Below, piece by piece: positions 37,786 through 46,847 of a DNA stretch of 64,000 nt (within the stretch, counting starts at the first letter, position 1; each line of letters starts with the position of its first letter). The DNA lies in contig JAFGWC010000133.1 of the NCBI GenBank assembly GCA_016937695.1, positions 1 to 64,000 of the forward strand, in the 5' to 3' direction. Made by a program: the position numbers and the translations under genes. Under the pieces are notes generated by a model, which saw only the letters and a program-made list of their open reading frames with translations, was not told where the DNA came from and searched no databases. The DNA is from Bacteroidales bacterium (GTDB taxonomy: Bacteria > Bacteroidota > Bacteroidia > Bacteroidales > NBLH01).

Positions 37786-37833
37786 TAAATTTGACTTTAT
37801 CAAAAAAAGTGACATTTATCAAATTTGACGGTG
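37786..37833 (+). promoter_or_regulatory. Putative promoter and repeat cluster for the Psr-like operon
   Basis: TAAATTTG at 37786-37793 matches the -7 consensus, though no good TTTG lies at -33. Around it, TTTGA-CTTTA-TCAAA forms an inverted repeat (37791-37805), TTTATCAAA occurs twice, AAATTTGAC occurs at 37788 and 37821, and TCAAATTTGA is a perfect palindrome. The half-sites resemble CRP/FNR boxes but with a five-base rather than six-base centre. A regulator-binding region is plausible. Confidence 0.45.
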
Positions 37834-37903
37834 TTATAAATCAGGATTTCGATTTTTCTAAGACATCATATTTATTAAAAAAAGCTTGCAAAAATTATAG
37901 TTT

Positions 37904-40135
37904 ATGAAAACTACAAGAAGAGATTTCATTAAAATTTCATCTATCGGCGCAGGAACAATTGCAGTTGGAACACCGGTTCTGAATTTTATCACAAGCAATT
38001 CAGATAGCCAAAATTCAACTGATGATTCTACATCTAAAAGATATCCTACTTATTGTGAAATATGTTTTTGGCAATGTGCAGGATGGACTTATACAAATAA
38101 AGCAGGGGCGATTTGGAAAATTACTGGAAACAAAGACGACCTTCACTCAAACGGAAGATTTTGTCCTAGAGGTACTGGTGGCGTTGGGATGTATAACGAT
38201 CCTGACAGACTAAAAACTCCTTTAATTCGTGTTACTGAAAACGGAAAACAAGTTTTTAAAGAAGCAAGTTGGGAAGAAGCTTTAGATTTAATTTCAGATA
38301 AATTAAAAACAATAGGCGAAAAATTTGGTCATGAATGTGTTGCTTTATTTTCCCACGGATCTGGCGGAAAATATTTTGGTAATGTTGTTAAAGCATTTGG
38401 GTCCAATAGTATTTCTGCACCATCATATGCTCAATGTAGAGGCCCAAGAGAAGTTGCTTTTATTGCTACTTACGGTCAAGGAATTGGTTCGCCTGAACCT
38501 ACTGATATAGAGAACACTAAATGCCTTGTTCTTATTGGTTCTCATATTGGTGAAAACATGCATAATGGCCAAGTTCAAGAATTATCTAAACTTGTAGATA
38601 AGAAAGGAACAATTATAACTGTTGATCCTAGATTTTCAACTGTAGCAAGTAAATCAAAATTTTGGCTTCCTATAAAACCTGCTACAGACATTGCACTAAT
38701 TCTTGCTTGGATTAATGTTATTATTAATGAAGAGCTATATGATAAAAAATATGTTGAAAAATATACTTATGGATTTGAACAATTAAAAGCTCACGTTCAA
38801 AAGCACACTCCTGAATGGGCATACGGAATAACAACAATTGAACCACATATAATTAGAGAAACTGCTAGAGAAATGGCTGCTGCATCTCCATCTGTTATAA
38901 TTCATCCAGGAAGGCATGTTACATGGTATGGCGATGATACACAGAGACTTAGAACCGTTGCCATTCTTAATGCAATTTTGGGTTCATGGGGTCGCAGAGG
39001 AGGTTTTTATTTTCCTGAAGGCATACATTTGCCTGATATGAGTATACCTAATTTCCCAAAACCTAAAAAAACATGGAAAGATGCTCATCCTGGTAAATTT
39101 GTACTTGCTGATTTAGCATTAGCTTCTGGTATTTGTGATGCTACAGTTCCCGGACATGACAAAAGCTGCAACTATAAAGCTTGGATTGTTAACGGAACAA
39201 ACTTAATTTCTACTTTACCGAATCAAAAAAACACATTAGCTGCTATAGAGGCACTTGAGCTTATGGTTGTTATTGATACAATGCCTGCCGAAATAACCGG
39301 ATATGCTGATGTTGTTCTTCCGGAATGCACATATTTAGAAAGATATGATTTATTAAGAACCTCTAAACATAAAGCTCCATCAATAGCATTAAGAATGCCT
39401 GCAGCAGAACCAAAATTTAATTCAAAACCTGCTTGGTGGATTGCAAAAGAATTAGCAAACAGATTAGGTTTAGGAGAATATTTCCCATATAACGATATAA
39501 CCGAGCTTTTAGACTGGCAACTTAAAAAAGTTGGAAGCTCTTTAGAGGAAATGAAAAAAATTGGCGTTAAAAAATTAGATAGAGAATTTGACGACATGTA
39601 TCTGATTGAAGGAGAGGAGTTTGAATTTAATACTAATACAGGAAAAATTGAACTTTATTCTACTTCACTTGAAGCCGAAGGTTTTGATCCTTTGCCTAAT
39701 TATACATCTCATCCTCAACCTGAACAAGGATTTTATCGACTAAATTATGGAAGAGCACCAATGCATACTTTTACAAGAACTTCTAATAATCCAAATTTAA
39801 CAGATTTAATGAGTGAAAACAGCCTTTGGGTAAACCCGAAAGTAGCTAAAGAATGGGATCTTAAAAACGGGCAGAAAGTGTGGTTGAAAAATCAGGATGA
39901 AGTAATCTCTTCTTTCCCTATAAAAGTTAGAGTTACAGAAAGAATTAGATGGGATTCTGTATTTATGGCTCACGGATTTGGACAAAAAGATAAAAGATTA
40001 AGCAAAGCATATGGAAGAGGCGTAAGCGATTCAGAACTTATAACTCATGTAGATTACGATCCAATAATGGGCGGTACTGGAATGAGATCAAACTTTGTAA
40101 CTTTTTTAACAGAAAATCCACATGATAATGTTTAA
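37904..40135 (+). CDS. Molybdopterin oxidoreductase, polysulfide/thiosulfate reductase-type catalytic subunit
   Basis: The 743-residue protein has a twin-arginine signal (TTRRDFIKISSIGAG), so it is exported folded. A 4Fe-4S site follows with C51, C54, C58 and C87 (YCEICFWQC ... GRFCPRG). A Cys at about residue 178 (SYAQCRGPRE) sits where PsrA/PhsA enzymes carry the Mo ligand. Further on are the MGD-binding regions and the C-terminal barrel (MHTFTRTSNNPNL). With the ferredoxin and NrfD genes it forms a PsrABC/PhsABC-like complex. The substrate is probably polysulfide, thiosulfate or tetrathionate; arsenate-type relatives are less likely given the sulfur genes downstream. Confidence 0.87.
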   Translation: MKTTRRDFIKISSIGAGTIAVGTPVLNFITSNSDSQNSTDDSTSKRYPTYCEICFWQCAGWTYTNKAGAIWKITGNKDDLHSNGRFCPRGTGGVGMYNDPDRLKTPLIRVTENGKQVFKEASWEEALDLISDKLKTIGEKFGHECVALFSHGSGGKYFGNVVKAFGSNSISAPSYAQCRGPREVAFIATYGQGIGSPEPTDIENTKCLVLIGSHIGENMHNGQVQELSKLVDKKGTIITVDPRFSTVASKSKFWLPIKPATDIALILAWINVIINEELYDKKYVEKYTYGFEQLKAHVQKHTPEWAYGITTIEPHIIRETAREMAAASPSVIIHPGRHVTWYGDDTQRLRTVAILNAILGSWGRRGGFYFPEGIHLPDMSIPNFPKPKKTWKDAHPGKFVLADLALASGICDATVPGHDKSCNYKAWIVNGTNLISTLPNQKNTLAAIEALELMVVIDTMPAEITGYADVVLPECTYLERYDLLRTSKHKAPSIALRMPAAEPKFNSKPAWWIAKELANRLGLGEYFPYNDITELLDWQLKKVGSSLEEMKKIGVKKLDREFDDMYLIEGEEFEFNTNTGKIELYSTSLEAEGFDPLPNYTSHPQPEQGFYRLNYGRAPMHTFTRTSNNPNLTDLMSENSLWVNPKVAKEWDLKNGQKVWLKNQDEVISSFPIKVRVTERIRWDSVFMAHGFGQKDKRLSKAYGRGVSDSELITHVDYDPIMGGTGMRSNFVTFLTENPHDNV

Positions 40136-40204
40136 TAAACTGATATTTAATAAGTTAAAATACATAAAATCCTGTTTAAATCAGGTTAAAAAGGAGGTTT
40201 TAGC

Positions 40205-40738
40205 ATGAGATATGGAATGGCTATAGATACAAAAAAGTGTGTTGGCTGTAGTGATTGTGTTGTTGCATGTCAAACAGAAAATAATATCGAACATGGTTAT
40301 GCAAGAGATTGGATTACTGAAACTATAGAAGGAATATATCCTTCCATGGAACTAGAATTCAGATCAGAAAGGTGTAACCATTGCGAAAATACACCTTGTG
40401 TAAGAACTTGTCCTACTGGAGCAAGTCATATTATCGAAGGAGGAATAGTAAAAGTAACCCATAGCGAGTGTATTGGCTGTGGCGCATGTATAGAATCATG
40501 TCCTTATGATGCTAGATATTTTCATACCGAAGGCTGGGTTGACAAATGTACTTTTTGTGATCATAGAGTTGCAAATGGCCAGGATCCAGCATGTGTGTCG
40601 GTTTGTCCTACTTACTGCATGTATTTTGGCGACTTAGACGATAAAAACAGTCAAGTATCAAAAATAATAGCAACAAGAAAATGGAAAGTTTTGGCTCCTG
40701 AAGCAGGCACAAAACCTCAAATATTTTATTTAACATAA
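40205..40738 (+). CDS. Four-cluster ferredoxin subunit (PsrB/DmsB type)
   Basis: The 177-residue protein has sixteen cluster cysteines in four groups: CVGCSDCVVACQ, CNHCENTPCVRTCP, CIGCGACIESCP and CTFCDHRVANGQDPACVSVCP. It passes electrons between the NrfD-type membrane subunit and the molybdopterin subunit. It has no signal of its own, as expected for a partner exported with the Tat-signal subunit. The start at 40205 is fixed by a strong Shine-Dalgarno, AAGGAGGT, at 40191-40198. Confidence 0.93.
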   Translation: MRYGMAIDTKKCVGCSDCVVACQTENNIEHGYARDWITETIEGIYPSMELEFRSERCNHCENTPCVRTCPTGASHIIEGGIVKVTHSECIGCGACIESCPYDARYFHTEGWVDKCTFCDHRVANGQDPACVSVCPTYCMYFGDLDDKNSQVSKIIATRKWKVLAPEAGTKPQIFYLT

Positions 40739-40809
40739 TTTGAGATAATACTGTTAATAGCTTAAATATTAGTCTATTGTGAAAAATTGTCTATAAAAAA
40801 ATTAAACAA

Positions 40810-41826
40810 ATGAAAGAAGAATTAATTGTAAGTGGTAGAATGAACCTCAATATAGATCCTGTGCTTCATGTATGGCACTGGCAAATACCATTATATCTTT
40901 TTCTTGGCGGATTAGCAGCTGGTGTATTATTTTTTGCAGCTTTATATTTTATTAGAAACGAAAGTGAAAAATATCAAACAGCAGTAAAAATTGCTCCTAT
41001 TATTGCTCCTATTGCAATAGTTTTAGGTTTAATTGCCTTATTGTTAGATCTTAAGCATAAATTATACTTTTGGCAACTTTATACAACTATAAGATTAGAT
41101 TCACCAATGTCTTGGGGTGCTTGGGTTTTAATGTTAATTACACCGCTTTCAATAATTTGGGTTGCAACCTATTTAAAAGAAATTTTTCCTAAAATAGAAC
41201 TTAAAAAAGGATTTTTTGGCAAACTATTCAGCTTCGTTTTTAAACACGATGATAATGAGAAGGTTAATTGGGATTGGAAATACAAATGGATTAGCGATTT
41301 TGAAAAATTAATGATTAATAACCGAAAAACATTAGCTTGGTTACTTTTAATATCGTCAGTAATTCTAGGTGTATATACAGGTATTTTATTATCAGCATTT
41401 AATGCCAGACCATTATGGAATAATGCAATTTTAGGCCCGCTATTTTTAGTTTCAGGCCTTTCTACTGGTGCTGCAAGTATAATGTGGTTATCTAAAAATC
41501 ATGAAGAACAAAAACTATTTAGTAAAATAGATATATTACTAATTGTTATAGAATTATTCTTCATTACTCATTTATTTATGGGATTTCTTGCAGGACCTGA
41601 AGTTCAGATTGAAGCTGCAAAATTATTTTTTGGAGGAGAATTTACAATCTACTTTGGTTTATTTGTAGTAATATTAGGCTTAATTATGCCTGCTATATTT
41701 GAAGTTTTAGAGCTTAATGGATATAGAGTTCATGTTGCTATACCAGCTTTGCTAATTCTTTTTGGCGGACTTTTATTCCGCTTTGTAATGGTAGAAGCAG
41801 GACAAATTACAAGATATTTATATTAA
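40810..41826 (+). CDS. NrfD/PsrC-type membrane subunit
   Basis: The 338-residue protein has about eight membrane helices. VWHWQIPLYLFLGGLAAGVLFFAAL is the characteristic NrfD N-terminus, and SPMSWGAWVLMLITPLSII and STGAASIMWL are also typical. The subunit exchanges electrons with the quinone pool. One loop (about residues 136-172) is longer than usual and charged (FKHDDNEKVNWDWKYKW). It completes the three-subunit reductase. Confidence 0.9.
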   Translation: MKEELIVSGRMNLNIDPVLHVWHWQIPLYLFLGGLAAGVLFFAALYFIRNESEKYQTAVKIAPIIAPIAIVLGLIALLLDLKHKLYFWQLYTTIRLDSPMSWGAWVLMLITPLSIIWVATYLKEIFPKIELKKGFFGKLFSFVFKHDDNEKVNWDWKYKWISDFEKLMINNRKTLAWLLLISSVILGVYTGILLSAFNARPLWNNAILGPLFLVSGLSTGAASIMWLSKNHEEQKLFSKIDILLIVIELFFITHLFMGFLAGPEVQIEAAKLFFGGEFTIYFGLFVVILGLIMPAIFEVLELNGYRVHVAIPALLILFGGLLFRFVMVEAGQITRYLY

Positions 41827-41909
41827 GCTTATTACAGTAATATAAATTTAACGTTTTATCAATATATTGCTGAAAATCAGGATATTACAAAATTATTAAT
41901 AATAAAAAA

Positions 41910-42434
41910 ATGAACAATACTCGAGAAGTTAAAAAATATATGAACCCATATTTAGCGGGTTTTATTTTGGGATTGTCTTTATTGGCTGCACTTTATTTTA
42001 CTGGAAGAGGTTTAGGTGCTAGTGGTGCAGTTAAAAGTACAGTTACTACTGTAGTAAATTCAATTGCTCCAGAGCATGCACAAAATTCTCACTTTTATAG
42101 CAAATATATTGAGGGAGGAAAAAATCCGATGAGTGCATGGTTAGTTTTTGAAATACTTGGTGTAATATTCGGTGGTTTAATTTCAGGAGCTATTTCCGGC
42201 AGATTGAAATTTAAAATTGAACATTCTCCAAAAATAAGCGCAAAAACAAGAATTATTGTTGCTGTAATCGGAGGTTTCTTTGTCGGAATTGGCGCATCTT
42301 TAGGAAGAGGTTGTGCAAGTGGAGCTGCAATGAGCGGAATGGCTGTTCTTTCTACAGCCGGATTTATCTCATTTATAGCAATTTTTGGGACTGCATTTTT
42401 ATTTGCATACTTCTTTAGAAAACTTTGGATTTAA
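41910..42434 (+). CDS. YeeE/YedE-family sulfur transporter, first half
   Basis: The 174-residue membrane protein has four or five helices and the family motif LGRGCASGAAMSGMA with its conserved Cys, plus LAGFILGL-type openings. YeeE/YedE proteins such as TsuA move thiosulfate through a path lined with cysteines. Here the function is split over two genes: the second half follows 18 bp later. It probably imports or shuttles sulfur species near the reductase. Confidence 0.82.
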   Translation: MNNTREVKKYMNPYLAGFILGLSLLAALYFTGRGLGASGAVKSTVTTVVNSIAPEHAQNSHFYSKYIEGGKNPMSAWLVFEILGVIFGGLISGAISGRLKFKIEHSPKISAKTRIIVAVIGGFFVGIGASLGRGCASGAAMSGMAVLSTAGFISFIAIFGTAFLFAYFFRKLWI

Positions 42435-42452
42435 AATTTTATAAAAAAAAAT

Positions 42453-43052
42453 ATGGGACCTTTAATAACACAAGGAATAATTAGTCCGGAATGGAATCCT
42501 ATGATAGCTTTTATTGTAGGCTTAGGCTTTGGATTTGCCTTAGAACAAGCTGGCTTTTCATCTTCAAGAAAACTAATCGGTATTTTTTACGGATACGATA
42601 TGATTGTTGTGAGAGTATTTTTAACAGCAGTTCTCACTGCTTCAGTTGGATTATTGTTTTTCAACTATCTTGGCTGGATTGATTATGACTTAGTATTTGT
42701 TAATCCAACTTTCCTTTGGTCTGCAATTATTGGAGGCGCATTTGTTGGACTTGGAATTATAATGAGTGGATTTTGCCCTGGAACAAGCTTTTCAGCCTTA
42801 TCAATTGGTAAAATTGATGCTTTGGCTTTTATTATAGGAATTGGAATAGGCGTTTTCTTTTACGCTGAAACATTTGAATTGCTTTTTGAAAAACTATACT
42901 ATGCGCAAAACCTAGGCGGAATTAGAATATATGAGACTTTTGGAATATCTCCAGGATTATTCATGTTTTTATTTATCTTATTTGGTCTTGGTATTTTTTG
43001 GTTTACAATATTCATTAAGAAAAAATATTCAAATAGAAATTTAAAATACTAA
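42453..43052 (+). CDS. YeeE/YedE-family sulfur transporter, second half
   Basis: The 199-residue membrane protein has five or six helices, GFGFALEQAGFSSSRKLIGIFYG and the Cys motif GIIMSGFCPGTSFSALSIGKIDALAF. It matches the partner (DUF6691-like) half of split YeeE/YedE transporters. Together with the preceding gene it would supply the paired cysteines of a complete transporter. Confidence 0.82.
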   Translation: MGPLITQGIISPEWNPMIAFIVGLGFGFALEQAGFSSSRKLIGIFYGYDMIVVRVFLTAVLTASVGLLFFNYLGWIDYDLVFVNPTFLWSAIIGGAFVGLGIIMSGFCPGTSFSALSIGKIDALAFIIGIGIGVFFYAETFELLFEKLYYAQNLGGIRIYETFGISPGLFMFLFILFGLGIFWFTIFIKKKYSNRNLKY

Positions 43053-43101
43053 ATATATTTTTAAATTAATATCATTAATATATAATTTTAAAAAAAAAGT
43101 A

Positions 43102-43761
43102 ATGAATACAGCACCAATAAAAAAAAGATACTATTTCATTTCAGCCTTAGTAATAATATTGGGCATTATACTACTATTCCTGCCATTTAATAAAAATAGG
43201 AATCAACTTTCTGCAGAAAAATTACTGCTGTCAATAACAAATAACGATAGATTTTTTTCAACGGATGAAGTTGCTAAATTTATTATTTCAGGCGACCCTT
43301 CATATCAGCTAATTGATGTTAGATCTGAAGAAGAGTATGCAAAATTTAGTTTGCCAGGCGCAATAAATATTCCATTATCAAAAATACTTAATAAAGATAA
43401 ATCGGGCTATTACGAATGGGAAGGCTATTTGAATCAAAAAGTAAAAACAAATATTTTTTACTCAAATGGAAGTATATATGCAAACCAAGCTTGGATGTTA
43501 ACAAAAAGATTAAATTATCCTAATAATTATGTGATGAAAGGTGGTTTAAATGAATGGGTAGAAACCATATTAAAGCCAAAACAGCCTGAAGCAAGTGCAA
43601 GTCAATCTGCACTAAATCAATATGATTTTAGAATAGCTGCAAGTACTTATTTTGGTGGTGGCTCAAATATATCAGCAGATAGCAGTGATAAAAGTAACAC
43701 TAAAAATAATACTACGTCTGCTAAGAAAAAGAAAAAAAAATCTGCTGATGGCGGTTGTTAA
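43102..43761 (+). CDS. Membrane-anchored rhodanese-like protein without catalytic Cys, ending in Lys-rich -GGC tail
   Basis: The 219-residue protein has an N-terminal membrane anchor (about 10-28) and a rhodanese domain (YQLIDVRSEEEYAKFSLPGAINIPLS ... VMKGGLNEW). At the active loop, where rhodaneses have Cys, it reads FYSNGSIYANQAW, so the nucleophile is Ser. The C-terminus is a flexible Gly/Ser/Asn stretch, then AKKKKKKSADGGC, with Cys219 as the very last residue and the only Cys in the protein. The next gene encodes a paralogue with the same tail. A sulfur-carrying arm, as in SoxY (GGCGG), is a reasonable hypothesis. The domain should face the periplasm. Confidence 0.75.
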   Translation: MNTAPIKKRYYFISALVIILGIILLFLPFNKNRNQLSAEKLLLSITNNDRFFSTDEVAKFIISGDPSYQLIDVRSEEEYAKFSLPGAINIPLSKILNKDKSGYYEWEGYLNQKVKTNIFYSNGSIYANQAWMLTKRLNYPNNYVMKGGLNEWVETILKPKQPEASASQSALNQYDFRIAASTYFGGGSNISADSSDKSNTKNNTTSAKKKKKKSADGGC

Positions 43762-43823
43762 TATAATCAACAGATAAAAGGATAAAGACAAAAGTTAAAG
43801 GAAAAAGTTAAAAAATATTCATC

Positions 43824-44471
43824 ATGAACCAAAATTTAGAACAAGATTATAATTTAATTTCCAACAAATTACCTATTGGGATTTTAATTTTTGCTGTTAT
43901 TATTATTTTTGGAGTAATATTTACTAAAAAACCTGAAATTGACTACAATATTTCAACAGAAAAAATGCTTGAAAATTTACAAACTCAAAAACAAATTATA
44001 GGATTAGAAGAATTCATAAATATTATTTATGAAAACGATTCTTTGTATCAATTTATTGACTTAAGAAGCACACATGATTATTTAATTGGGCATATAAAAA
44101 ATGCTATTAACATTCCAATACACAAAATACTTGATAAAGAATACAAAAATATATTAAATCAAGATAAAAAAATAAATGTACTGTATTATTCAGATCATTG
44201 TGGCGCATGTGGTCCATGGATAATTCTAACTCAAATTGGTTATAAAAACAATAAAATATTACTTGGCGGATATGATTATGTTAAACCAAATATAATCAAT
44301 AATTTTTCACCTTTAACCGGAAATTTCAGAAACGAAACAGCAAGGTATGATTTTGCCAAAATTGTTAAAGAAACTTCAGGCGCAGGTTCTACAACATCAG
44401 AAAATAATGCAACCAAACCTACATTGGTTAAAAAGAAAAAGAAAAAAGGAGGAGCTGAAGGAGGATGCTAA
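43824..44471 (+). CDS. Second membrane-anchored rhodanese-like protein with -GGC tail
   Basis: The 215-residue paralogue has a membrane anchor (about 17-33), rhodanese features (YQFIDLRSTHDYLIGHIKNAINIPIHKIL ... ILLGGYDYV) and again no Cys at the usual loop position: YYSDHCGACGPW has Ser there but a CxxC three residues later. The tail VKKKKKKGGAEGGC mirrors the upstream paralogue, ending in Cys215. The CGAC pair could be a redox or metal site that interacts with the terminal Cys. No partner outside this operon is evident. Confidence 0.75.
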   Translation: MNQNLEQDYNLISNKLPIGILIFAVIIIFGVIFTKKPEIDYNISTEKMLENLQTQKQIIGLEEFINIIYENDSLYQFIDLRSTHDYLIGHIKNAINIPIHKILDKEYKNILNQDKKINVLYYSDHCGACGPWIILTQIGYKNNKILLGGYDYVKPNIINNFSPLTGNFRNETARYDFAKIVKETSGAGSTTSENNATKPTLVKKKKKKGGAEGGC

Positions 44472-44511
44472 ACAAAAAGTTATTCAAGATAAAAGTTAAA
44501 AAATAAAAGAA

Positions 44512-45519
44512 ATGAAAGATATAAAACTATACATATCAGTTTTAATTATAATATTATCTGTATTTGTATCATGTAATAATGATTCTATTTATAATAAAAA
44601 AGAAATAGTCGTTGAGCAGTCAAAAAATGTTAACGAAACTGAACTTCTTTTTAATTTCATCGAAAAATCAGGGAATTTAATAGATTCAAAAAATACTCCA
44701 GCACTAGTTTTAGCTGATGAAGTATATGAAAACATAGACAATTATCTAATAATTGATATTAGAGATAATGGAAGTTATGAAGAAGCACATATTGAAAATT
44801 CGATTAATATAGAGCCAAATGAGATAGCAAAATATTTAAGCGTTCAAAATGATTTGTCTACACATAAAAAAATTGTTCTTGTATGTTATGCAGGACAAAC
44901 TGCCTCTTATTACGCAACATTATTGAGATTTATCGGCTACGGAAATGTTTACGCTTTAAAATGGGGAATTTCTGGTTGGGCAAATTCATCAACAAATGAA
45001 TGGAAAAACAATATTTCAAGCAAATATATTTCTCTTATGGAATTTGCAGAAAATAAAATGCCTGAAAAAAGCGATTATCCAAAAATTTCAACAGGAAAAA
45101 CTAATGGTTACTTAATTATAAACGATCGTGTTCAAAAACTAGCAACTGAAGGTTTTAAAAAAGCCAAAATAGATGCTAGCACTGTTATCGAAAATTCTGA
45201 CAATTATTATATTATAAGCTATTTACCAAAAGAGGTATATTCTGAAGGACACATAAAAGGCTCTGTTCAATATGAACCAAGAAAATCACTAGACAGAAAT
45301 ACTTTTTTATCAACTTTACCAACCAATAAACCTATCGCTGTTTATTGCTATTCAGGTCATCAAAGTTCTTCTGTTGCTGCATACTTAAGGATTTTAGGAT
45401 ATGATGCTATGACTGTTGTATTTGGTGCAAATAGTTTTATGTATCAAAAAATGATAAATGATTCAGGACACGCATTTAATCCCCAAAAAGATATTGCAAA
45501 TTTTCCAACAATAAATTAA
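44512..45519 (+). CDS. Double-rhodanese lipoprotein
   Basis: The 335-residue protein has a lipoprotein signal (LSVFVSC, Cys21) and two rhodanese domains, each with the catalytic Cys: VLVCYAGQTASYYATLLRFIGYGNVYALKWGISGW and AVYCYSGHQSSSVAAYLRILGYDAMTVVFG. It would transfer sulfane sulfur outside the cytoplasm. As the last gene of the reductase operon it could load or unload the two Cys-tailed rhodanese-like proteins upstream. Confidence 0.85.
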   Translation: MKDIKLYISVLIIILSVFVSCNNDSIYNKKEIVVEQSKNVNETELLFNFIEKSGNLIDSKNTPALVLADEVYENIDNYLIIDIRDNGSYEEAHIENSINIEPNEIAKYLSVQNDLSTHKKIVLVCYAGQTASYYATLLRFIGYGNVYALKWGISGWANSSTNEWKNNISSKYISLMEFAENKMPEKSDYPKISTGKTNGYLIINDRVQKLATEGFKKAKIDASTVIENSDNYYIISYLPKEVYSEGHIKGSVQYEPRKSLDRNTFLSTLPTNKPIAVYCYSGHQSSSVAAYLRILGYDAMTVVFGANSFMYQKMINDSGHAFNPQKDIANFPTIN

Positions 45520-45528
45520 AAAACAAAA

Positions 45529-45563
45529 AAAGCTTTCAAAATCAAATTTGAGAGCTTTTTTTT
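45529..45563 (+). terminator. Terminator after the Psr-like operon
   Basis: AAAGCTTTCAAA and TTTGAGAGCTTT pair fully if one G-U is allowed, with a short loop and a run of eight T. It faces the convergent PLP-enzyme gene. Confidence 0.85.
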
Positions 45564-45586
45564 GATATTTATTCTTTTAAAATAAA

Positions 45587-46768
45587 TTAAACTTTTGCCA
45601 ATGCTTGATCTAAATCAGCAATAATATCTTCAACATTTTCAATTCCAACAGAAAACCGAACTAAATCTTCAGTAATTCCTGCTTTATCTTTATCTTCTTT
45701 AGATACTGCAGCATGAGTCATTAATGCAGGGTGCTGGATAAGAGTTTCAACACCACCTAAAGAAACAGCTAATATAGCAAGATGAACATTATCCATCAAA
45801 GTTTTACCTGCTTCTAGACCACCTTTTAAGCCAAAACTAATCATAGAACCAAAACCACTCATTTGCTCTTTTGCTAATTCGTGCTGAGGATGAGATTTTA
45901 ATCCTGGATATTTTATCCAAGCAACTTTAGGGTGATTTTCAAGATATACTGCAACTTTCATAGCACTTTCCATAGCTCTTTCAACTCTAATAGCAAGAGT
46001 TTTAACACCTCTTATTACCATAAATGCTTGATGTGGATCCATATTGCTTCCAATATAAACCATTGCATGCCTAATTTTTTTATAAAGATCTTCTGTTTTT
46101 GCAACAATAACACCGCCTACAATATCAGCATGTCCATTAATAAATTTAGTTACTGAATGAAATACAACATCAACGCCTAAATCGAGAGGTTTTTGCAAAT
46201 ATGGACTTGAAAATGTATTATCAACAACAACAATAAGATTATGTTCTTTTGCTACTTTAACAGCAGCTTTTAAATCTGTTAATTGCATTGTTGGATTTGA
46301 AGGTGTTTCAATATATAATACTTTTGTATTTGGCTTAATAGCAGCTTTAATATTCTCAATATCTGAAGTATCAACATAAGAAGATTCAACACCAAAACGA
46401 CTAAAATCTTGTTCCATTAAACCTCTTGAAGGCCCATAAACAGAAGCTGTACTAATCATATGAGAACCTTGACTTAATAAAGCAAAATAAATTGCACTAA
46501 CAGCACCCATTCCTGAACTAGTTGCAATACCGCCGAATCCGTTTTCTAGAGCAGCAATATTATCTTCTAAAGCTTTAATTGTTGGATTACCTATTCGGGT
46601 ATAGATATAATCGTTGCTTTTACCTGAAAAGCAATCAGCACCATGTTGTGCACTTTTAAATTTAAATGTAGATGTTTGATAAATAGGTACAGTTGCACTA
46701 CCCATTTCGTCTTCGTATGCTCCTGCATGTATTAATTTGGTATCAAATCCTAAGTTTTTTGTATCCAT
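45587..46768 (-). CDS. Trans-sulfuration PLP enzyme (cystathionine gamma-synthase / methionine gamma-lyase type)
   Basis: The 393-residue enzyme has the Cys/Met-metabolism PLP fold: YIYTRIGNPTIKALEDNIAALE, SSGMGAVSA, the PLP Lys in HSVTKFINGHADIVGG, and VSLGGVETLIQHPALMTHA. Family members make or cleave cystathionine or release methanethiol or H2S from methionine and homocysteine. The tyrosine loop reads SVYGPSRGL, without the Cys of well-studied methionine gamma-lyases, so the exact reaction is open. The surrounding sulfur genes fit either role. Confidence 0.87.
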   Translation of the reverse strand: MDTKNLGFDTKLIHAGAYEDEMGSATVPIYQTSTFKFKSAQHGADCFSGKSNDYIYTRIGNPTIKALEDNIAALENGFGGIATSSGMGAVSAIYFALLSQGSHMISTASVYGPSRGLMEQDFSRFGVESSYVDTSDIENIKAAIKPNTKVLYIETPSNPTMQLTDLKAAVKVAKEHNLIVVVDNTFSSPYLQKPLDLGVDVVFHSVTKFINGHADIVGGVIVAKTEDLYKKIRHAMVYIGSNMDPHQAFMVIRGVKTLAIRVERAMESAMKVAVYLENHPKVAWIKYPGLKSHPQHELAKEQMSGFGSMISFGLKGGLEAGKTLMDNVHLAILAVSLGGVETLIQHPALMTHAAVSKEDKDKAGITEDLVRFSVGIENVEDIIADLDQALAKV

Positions 46769-46847
46769 TGCTTATAAGTTTTGTTTTTTTTATGCAAAAT
46801 TATTATAATTTATCAATATAAGAAAATTCTAAACAAATTTTATGAAA

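Larger units (their letters stand above)
37483..37903. other. 421-bp gene-free region upstream of the Psr-like operon
   Basis: No ORF is supported. It holds the hairpin listed at 37514, an AT-rich stretch with no recognisable element from about 37560 to 37780, and then the putative promoter and repeat cluster listed at 37786. Confidence 0.6.

Noticed and set aside
43720-43761. Frameshift in the A-rich end of the first rhodanese-like gene producing a chance GGC tail
   Set aside because: The paralogue at 43824 ends in the same Lys-run and GGC with different codons, so the tail is real and selected.
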